A stretch of 7,741 nt of DNA from Balneolaceae bacterium (lineage in GTDB: Bacteria > Bacteroidota > Rhodothermia > Balneolales > Balneolaceae). The stretch covers positions 1 to 7,741 of the forward strand of contig SLAU01000046.1 in assembly GCA_007126675.1 (NCBI GenBank). Reading direction: 5' to 3'. The position numbers were made by a program, and so were the translations under genes. Shown in pieces: positions 1-3,972 of this stretch. The notes beneath the pieces were generated by a model, which worked only from the letters and a program-made list of their open reading frames with translations, ran no database searches and was not told where the DNA came from. The first letter of the stretch is position 1; each line of letters begins with the position of its first letter.

Positions 1-261
1 TCAGTTTCAATCCTTATTCTGATGGATTAATGATGTGAGGCCTACAGGCGCTCAGGCCAAGGTAGACGCTCATGAGAAGTTTCAATCCTTATTCTGATGG
101 ATTAATGATGTGAGGTTTAATTAGTTGTTTCATGGATAGTACGATTTTCATGTTTCAATCCTTATTCTGATGGATTAATGATGTGAGGGTGTGAAGATCA
201 TGCAACGAGAATGGGTATGACAACGTTTCAATCCTTATTCTGATGGATTAATGATGTGAGG
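1..261 (-). CRISPR. CRISPR array, leader-proximal end (4 repeats, 3 full spacers, continues off the left edge)
   Basis: Four identical 37-bp repeats lie at 4-40, 79-115, 152-188 and 225-261. They are separated by unique spacers of 38 bp (41-78), 36 bp (116-151) and 36 bp (189-224); bases 1-3 are the edge of a further spacer. On the plus strand each repeat begins GTTTCAATCC and ends ATGTGAGG. The reverse complement ends in ATTGAAAC, the usual 8-nt 5' handle of type I-B crRNAs, so the transcribed strand is inferred to be minus, as for the cas genes. In that sense the repeat can pair AATCC with GGATT around a 10-nt loop, a short stem just before the expected Cas6 cut. The repeat at 225-261 would then be next to the leader and spacer 189-224 the newest. 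No repeat is degenerate, as expected for a leader-proximal end. I recognise no spacer target, and none matches elsewhere in the window by eye. Confidence 0.97.
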
Positions 262-621
262 AGCTTTTTATACATAAATAATTGAAATCACTCACTTTGA
301 GGTGTCTGAATAATTCAGGGTATGTAAATTTATACAGCTTCATTTAATCGAAATATGCTAAAAATAGCACGCTTTCCGAACATTATTTTAATTATAAATA
401 ACTGGCAAGCAATGTTTTACATAATGTCAAAGAGCTGGATTAATATAATTCTATGTCTGGAAACGCAGTTATTTTTGTTGCATATTGCGAAACCTACAAA
501 TTAAAGCAGAAACGTGCCAATAATGGATTTATTAAACTCCCAACAGACTTAGTTGATAACGTAAGTCAATAGAGTATTCAGGCTTTTCCTAAATGCAAAA
601 GAATACTCACTTAAATTACTT
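262..621 (-). promoter_or_regulatory. Gene-free interval between cas4 and the array: presumed CRISPR leader
   Basis: This AT-rich stretch of about 360 bp separates the cas4 stop codon from the first repeat. With the array read on the minus strand it is in the leader position, so it should contain the array promoter and the sequence Cas1-Cas2 needs for insertion next to the repeat at 261. I cannot point to a convincing promoter: the Bacteroidota-type -7 consensus TAnnTTTG has only a one-mismatch match (TAAATTTA at 325-332) and no good -33 partner. Near the array there is a small interrupted inverted repeat (CACTCA and TGAGGTG, 289-304). A larger imperfect hairpin at 572-608 has its own entry. 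On the plus strand a 39-codon reading frame (453-572) opens with ATG, but nothing supports it as a gene. The leader role rests on position and repeat orientation only. Confidence 0.6.
572..608. other. Imperfect inverted repeat between cas4 and the leader
   Basis: GAGTATT (572-578) pairs with AATACTC (602-608), and CTTTT (583-587) pairs with AAAAG (597-601). This gives a 12-bp stem with a 4-nt bulge (CAGG) on one side and a 9-nt loop (588-596). It starts 13 bases past the cas4 stop codon on the minus strand, where a terminator or processing hairpin for the cas operon would sit. No T-run follows on the minus strand (the next bases are CTATTGACTT), so it is not a canonical intrinsic terminator. 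It may instead fold the mRNA 3' end or mark the leader boundary. The function is unknown. Confidence 0.35.
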
Positions 622-1203
622 CTACTGTATACAAATATTTCTGTAGGTACAATCCATGCATCGTTTTTTATACCTGGTAGCTTTAGGAAAATGGTTTCTG
701 TCGATGATTTTTACAATTTCATCCGCTTTCACCTTCACATCCTGTTTGAAAGCATCATCCAGTTCCACTTCAACCATTTTACTTTTACTTCGGGTATACA
801 CCAGGTAACCGCGATTTACCGGCAAGTTGAAATTTTCTTCTATCAGCCAGGCGTAACAGGCGAGCTGGGTTTTGTAGGTGTTGAAAACCTTGTCTTTGTA
901 CTTTGCAAATTTATAATCGAGAGGGGCTGCAGTTCCGTCTTCCAGTAACAATACTTCATCCACTTTTCCGCGAAGCAAATTGTTGGTCAGATACTGCTCC
1001 TGATATTTTTGAACGACTCCCAGTTTTTTTCGGAGGTACTCTTTGTTCATTCTGGTCTTATTTTCGTGCAAGTGGCGGCCTTTCATCGCCTTGTACGACT
1101 TTTCCTCATGCTGCGGTATGCAAAGAACTTTTTCAAAATAGATGAACCTCGGGCAAAATAGATACTGAATAATTTCAGAGGGCGTAATGCTGGTTTGGTT
1201 CAT
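622..1203 (-). CDS. cas4: CRISPR-associated exonuclease Cas4
   Basis: This is a 193-aa Cas4 of the RecB-like nuclease family, which carries an iron-sulfur cluster. Cas4 trims and orients prespacers with Cas1-Cas2 so that spacers with the correct PAM are inserted. The N-terminus has the typical ITPSEIIQYLFCPR motif, giving the first cluster cysteine C17. The other three are C182, C185 and C191 in the C-terminal CMDC...C group. The nuclease core shows H44/H46 (GRHLHE), D82 (GKVDEV), D96 and K98 (LDYK) and Q113 (QLACYAWL), so it looks catalytically intact. The ATG at 1203 places the ITPSE motif at residues 6-10, normal for the family. It starts 37 bp after the cas2 stop with no clear Shine-Dalgarno. 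Being last, after cas2 and next to the leader, is unusual: in most type I-B loci cas4 precedes cas1. Confidence 0.95.
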   Translation of the reverse strand: MNQTSITPSEIIQYLFCPRFIYFEKVLCIPQHEEKSYKAMKGRHLHENKTRMNKEYLRKKLGVVQKYQEQYLTNNLLRGKVDEVLLLEDGTAAPLDYKFAKYKDKVFNTYKTQLACYAWLIEENFNLPVNRGYLVYTRSKSKMVEVELDDAFKQDVKVKADEIVKIIDRNHFPKATRYKKRCMDCTYRNICIQ

Positions 1204-1240
1204 ATCAGAATTAATTTATTCGATTCTGGTTTTCAGCCAA

Positions 1241-1531
1241 TTAAATGAAGAGAGATTTTACCTCATCGGTGATTCGCTTTTTATCAAACGCCTGTCCAAG
1301 CAGAACAGTAGCCTTCAGTTCGTCTTTGCTCATTGGAAAGATGTAGACCGAATCTTCTTCTTCGTTCATCAAATCTTCAATCTGTACCTGTAGTGTGTCT
1401 TTTTCATTTGCCTCAATGGTTCCGAGAAATACCGAGTATTGTACACGGTACAATCCCGCCTGTTCACATGTTTTGGCGATTTTGGTTCGTACCCGGTCGT
1501 TTTTGATGTCGTACATTACCCAGCAGATCAT
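1241..1531 (-). CDS. cas2: CRISPR-associated endoribonuclease-fold protein Cas2
   Basis: This is a 96-aa Cas2, normal length, with the ferredoxin-like fold of the family. Two Cas2 subunits bridge two Cas1 dimers in the spacer integration complex. The first beta-strand MICWVMYDIKND carries the conserved aspartate D8 that gives the YDI/D signature. The second conserved stretch, YRVQYSVFLGTI (residues 28-39), is also typical. It follows cas1 after a gap of 77 bp that contains the 1556-1590 palindrome. The ATG is preceded by an A-rich stretch (AAAAATCAAAACC) with no Shine-Dalgarno, common in Bacteroidota. The palindrome upstream would be part of any cas1-cas2 mRNA and could affect cas2 expression. 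Confidence 0.96.
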   Translation of the reverse strand: MICWVMYDIKNDRVRTKIAKTCEQAGLYRVQYSVFLGTIEANEKDTLQVQIEDLMNEEEDSVYIFPMSKDELKATVLLGQAFDKKRITDEVKSLFI

Positions 1532-1555
1532 GGTTTTGATTTTTAGTTAGAAATA

Positions 1556-1590
1556 AGATCCGCAATGTCTCTGAAAGACATTGCGGATCT
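1556..1590. repeat. Palindromic repeat copy A (15-bp perfect arms) between cas1 and cas2
   Basis: The left arm AGATCCGCAATGTCT (1556-1570) and right arm AGACATTGCGGATCT (1576-1590) are perfect reverse complements around the loop CTGAA. The element is 31 of 35 bases identical to copy B at 3916-3950: the arms differ at one base and the loop at three. It lies between the cas1 stop and cas2 start. No T-run follows on either strand, so a Rho-independent terminator is unlikely. A dispersed intergenic repeat (REP-like or a small non-autonomous element) fits better. I recall similar CCGCAATGTC palindromes from Bacteroidota-type genomes but cannot verify that here. Confidence 0.9.
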
Positions 1591-1608
1591 GAGCTTTTCC
1601 TTAACGGG

Positions 1609-2601
1609 TTAAATCTCAATCAATTTGTTCGCCAACGTGTGCGCATCCTGCTGGATGGCGTTCATACGGGTTTGATTTCGTCCGCGGTATCGTATTTTGT
1701 CAGTATCAAACCGCTGAATAAAATTCTCCACAATTAACTTTTTACCCTCCTTGGTCAGCCCAATTCCGTTTGTAATCTCGTGATAGTGATCCCGGTTTAC
1801 TTTCTTACCGGTAAATAACCGGTAAACCGTCAGGTCTACAAAAGGGCGGTATGGCTCAATAAAATCGAATACAAAGCTGGTCTGATTGTAATCATCGCGA
1901 TGTAGAAAGCCCACATACGGATCAAGACCGGCGATCATAATGCATTTTTCGATCCGGCTGTAGAGAATGCCGTATCCGTAGTTCAGAAAAGCATTAAAAG
2001 GATCCTCAGCCGGCCTGTAACTTCGGCCTTTGAATTGGTAATCTTTGGTCAGAAGAGATGAAAGAAGTCCGAAATAGTAACGCCCGGCCGTTCCTTCATA
2101 ACCGCGTATAGTATCGGCAATGTCGCTGATAGAATCAGCTTGCAGTGCTTCAACTTTCCGTACCACGTTCTCCATTTTCAAAAGTACATCATTAATCTCA
2201 GACTCATTTGATTTTCTGTGCTTTTTTAGATCTTTAATAAAATTGATCTGATTGTTAACCTTATCGGCCACCCACAGCTTTACCCAAAAAACAGCTTCGG
2301 ATGTCAGGCTCGCTTCAAGCTGTCGTTTCCTGATTTTCGTGGTGCTGCCCAGCTTACTGTGCCATACCCTGCCAATTGGGGCGCCGTCACCCTCGGCAAA
2401 AACAATGTCGATGTTGTGCGACAGAGCGGTTTTTACAGCTTCATAAGTAAGCGAAGTTCCCTTATCCAGTACAATTGTTGAAATCTTTTTTGGGGGTATT
2501 TTTTTCTTTACGGTCTCCCCATCTTCATCGGTAAACTTTACCTGGAACATCCCGTCTTTAATGTGAAGAAACGACCCGTATGTGGTGATGTATAACTGCA
2601 T
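1609..2601 (-). CDS. cas1: CRISPR-associated integrase Cas1 (type I-B)
   Basis: This is a full-length 330-aa Cas1, the metal-dependent integrase that joins prespacers to the leader end of the array together with Cas2. The N-terminal beta-rich domain covers roughly residues 1-85 (ending near GAPIGRVW), followed by the all-alpha catalytic domain. The metal-binding triad is visible: E169 in RGYEGTAGRYYF, H234 in GFLHRDDY and E249 in DFIEPYRPFVD, with D256 also conserved. GYGILYSRIE (208-217) and the NGIGLTKEGKK segment (278-288) are further typical stretches. Nothing suggests inactivation. It starts 74 bp after the cas6 stop; that gap is AT-rich without an obvious promoter or Shine-Dalgarno. A 77-bp gap with a palindrome separates it from cas2, although cas1 and cas2 often abut or overlap. 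Confidence 0.97.
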   Translation of the reverse strand: MQLYITTYGSFLHIKDGMFQVKFTDEDGETVKKKIPPKKISTIVLDKGTSLTYEAVKTALSHNIDIVFAEGDGAPIGRVWHSKLGSTTKIRKRQLEASLTSEAVFWVKLWVADKVNNQINFIKDLKKHRKSNESEINDVLLKMENVVRKVEALQADSISDIADTIRGYEGTAGRYYFGLLSSLLTKDYQFKGRSYRPAEDPFNAFLNYGYGILYSRIEKCIMIAGLDPYVGFLHRDDYNQTSFVFDFIEPYRPFVDLTVYRLFTGKKVNRDHYHEITNGIGLTKEGKKLIVENFIQRFDTDKIRYRGRNQTRMNAIQQDAHTLANKLIEI

Positions 2602-2675
2602 AGAATTTTTATCAAATTGTTTTGAACTTAGAACATTATGTTAATGAAATGTTTAGACTTCAAAACAAATGGGTT

Positions 2676-3335
2676 TCATGAAACACTCATGATCGTTCCA
2701 AATCCCCGCGACACCTGCTTGCCCAGCCCAATCCAATCGGGCAGCAACGCGTTGACTTCGAACATACCTTCGAAAGCGATCATTTTATTGTTTTTAAACA
2801 TGGTTTGTTTCTCTTTTAAACTGGCCCTGGCTTGCAGCCGGGTTTCCACAAATACATTCATCTCTTTCAGAAAAGAGAGACAGTTGCCGATCAGAATTTT
2901 TTCCAGGAGTTTTTCGCGTTCCAGTGGGTTGGCCTCGCCATACCGGGCATGGTTAGCTTGATTAAGCCCCATCCAGAGTGTTTCGAACCGGTAAGCATGT
3001 GGTGCCACCGATGCACCCGGTTCCACTTGTCGGGCCTCAATATTTTTCTGGTGTATGGGATATAACTCACCGTCAATATTCAGCTCCCTGATTTTCAGGA
3101 ACAGTTCGGTTAACAGGCCGGCTCCCTCGGCAATACCTACAAGTATGGGAGTACCGTCAACAATTTTGTACTGCACCTGCGGGTATCGATACCTGAACTC
3201 TCCATTGCCCATGTGGTTATGTAGCAGTTCCGACTTTTCCCGGAACAGGTTACCGAAATAGCCGCGCAGCTTGTGTGCATCGCGGGTGCGGAGTTCAATT
3301 TCGGGGAAGCGGATGATGGTTTGGGGTATGGGCAT
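2676..3335 (-). CDS. cas6: CRISPR repeat endoribonuclease, Cas6b-like
   Basis: This 219-aa protein resembles the Cas6b branch common in Bacteroidota. Cas6 cuts pre-crRNA within each repeat and usually stays bound to the 3' part. Residues 22-69 carry the Cas6b-style pattern KLRGYFGNLF, then LHNH (38-41), YRYPQVQYK (49-57) and PILVGIAEG (63-71). H39 or H41 is the likely general-base histidine, by analogy. The C-terminus has the glycine-rich loop GLGKQVSRGFG (203-213) that identifies Cas6 proteins. Its substrate should be the 37-nt repeat at the left edge, leaving an ATTGAAAC handle. The ATG lies 9 bp after the toxin stop, with no Shine-Dalgarno, so it is probably co-transcribed with the toxin-antitoxin pair. 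Its base composition looks richer in GC (near 50% in hand-counted lines) than cas3. cas6 is usually the first gene in type I-B, so this place after cas3 is unusual. Confidence 0.9.
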   Translation of the reverse strand: MPIPQTIIRFPEIELRTRDAHKLRGYFGNLFREKSELLHNHMGNGEFRYRYPQVQYKIVDGTPILVGIAEGAGLLTELFLKIRELNIDGELYPIHQKNIEARQVEPGASVAPHAYRFETLWMGLNQANHARYGEANPLEREKLLEKILIGNCLSFLKEMNVFVETRLQARASLKEKQTMFKNNKMIAFEGMFEVNALLPDWIGLGKQVSRGFGTIMSVS

Positions 3336-3344
3336 CGGGTTGGG

Positions 3345-3644
3345 TCAGATGTTGAATGATTTTTGGTTTCTTCGGGTATCCCAGATACTGAGTACAACAA
3401 AGTCTTGATCGGTATATGTGTAGTAGATTCTGTAGTACTTTATTATTACAAATCGAATATTTCTTGCTTGATCGAATTCCTTTCCGGCATCAGGCATTTT
3501 GGAAAAAAGCCGGGTTGTCGCAGTAAACAGTTCCTGGAGTTTTACGGAATAGTCAACAGAACCGGTTCTGTCATACCAATACTCGAGAATATCTGTACGG
3601 TCGGATAAAGCCCTTGATGTCCACTTTATTTCTCTTTTAACCAT
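3345..3644 (-). CDS. RelE/ParE-superfamily toxin of a type II toxin-antitoxin system
   Basis: This is a 99-aa small basic protein of the RelE/ParE fold. The family contains ribosome-dependent mRNA interferases (RelE) and gyrase poisons (ParE); sequence alone does not say which. Typical features are the helical N-terminal half (ALSDRTDILEYWYDRTG, residues 12-28), a helix ending in MPDAGKEF (50-57), then the strands FVIIKYYRIYYTYTDQDFVV with R72. The C-terminal strand SIWDTRRNQKSF has R91/R92 in the place of the family's conserved C-terminal arginines. The ATG lies inside the 3' end of the antitoxin gene (19-bp overlap), so translation is probably coupled to the antitoxin, which keeps toxin from exceeding antitoxin. 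It ends 9 bp before cas6. Confidence is high for the superfamily and low for the exact target. Confidence 0.9.
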   Translation of the reverse strand: MVKREIKWTSRALSDRTDILEYWYDRTGSVDYSVKLQELFTATTRLFSKMPDAGKEFDQARNIRFVIIKYYRIYYTYTDQDFVVLSIWDTRRNQKSFNI

Positions 3645-3856
3645 TGATTAAAAAGTTTATTGGCTTTCTCCTGAGATAGTACATTGCCCGCTTTGTACTC
3701 TTTATATCCTTCTTGTACGGCATCGATTTCATCTTTTGAAAATTCTTCAGGTGCCGAAGAGTTCAAAATCGAACTGATCCAGCGGTCGATTTCAAGAAGT
3801 AACTCCGGATCATCGATTCGATTGATTTTGTTAATGATCTCTTGTTTGGTGTTCAT
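3626..3856 (-). CDS. Type II antitoxin partner of the RelE/ParE-like toxin
   Basis: This is a 76-aa small acidic protein directly upstream of, and overlapping, the RelE/ParE-like toxin. That arrangement, together with its size and charge, identifies it as the cognate antitoxin. The N-terminal half (TKQEIINKINRIDDPELLLEIDRWI begins at residue 3; read as two helices) resembles the dimerising part of antitoxins often paired with RelE/ParE toxins in Bacteroidota. The C-terminal half, with FSKDEIDAVQEGYKEYKAG (39-57) and LFNQWLKEK at the end, should wrap the toxin. I see no clear ribbon-helix-helix or helix-turn-helix motif, so autoregulatory DNA binding is possible but not shown. It begins 116 bp after cas3; that gap holds palindrome copy B, then an AT-rich stretch in which ATGCTT occurs twice (3880-3892). 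This is the most plausible site for a separate promoter. Confidence 0.85.
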   Translation of the reverse strand: MNTKQEIINKINRIDDPELLLEIDRWISSILNSSAPEEFSKDEIDAVQEGYKEYKAGNVLSQEKANKLFNQWLKEK

Positions 3857-3915
3857 GGTTTTTTGTCAAATTAATTTTAATGCTTCATGCTTTTATAAAT
3901 TGATAAATGTATCTG

Positions 3916-3950
3916 AGATCCGCAATGTCTGAAAAAGACATTGCGGATTT
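3916..3950. repeat. Palindromic repeat copy B between cas3 and the antitoxin gene
   Basis: The left arm AGATCCGCAATGTCT (3916-3930) and right arm AGACATTGCGGATTT (3936-3950) pair over 15 positions, with one G-T mismatch, around the loop GAAAA. It is 31 of 35 bases identical to copy A at 1556-1590. It begins 22 bases downstream of the cas3 stop on the minus strand. It is not followed by a T-run there, so a classical terminator is not supported, although a 15-bp hairpin could stabilise the 3' end of the cas7-cas5-cas3 message or reduce read-through. Together with copy A it exactly brackets antitoxin, toxin, cas6 and cas1. Confidence 0.9.
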
Positions 3951-3972
3951 GTCATGGCTCAAAATATTGTGA

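Noticed and set aside
275..295. ATTGAAAT near the first repeat, a possible degenerate repeat in opposite orientation (CreA-like antitoxin RNA idea)
   Set aside because: Only about seven bases match the repeat handle and the rest does not align convincingly; the toxin here is a protein with its own antitoxin, so no RNA antitoxin is needed.
453..572. 39-codon plus-strand ATG reading frame in the presumed leader, preceded by a TATAAT-like string at 444-449
   Set aside because: There is no Shine-Dalgarno or matching -35 at normal spacing, no recognisable protein similarity, and the length is within chance for AT-rich DNA.
1556..1590. Rho-independent terminator between cas1 and cas2
   Set aside because: The stem is strong but no T-run follows on the minus strand, and a second copy elsewhere points to a repeat element.
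1807..1825. Tandem ACCGGTAAA motif inside cas1
   Set aside because: Two short copies in coding sequence that fit the normal RLFTGKKV residues of Cas1; most likely chance.
2638..2961. Plus-strand open frame opposite cas6 (107 codons)
   Set aside because: It lies antisense to a well-recognised cas6, has no family similarity and a low-complexity Ser/Phe-rich composition; a shadow of the real gene.
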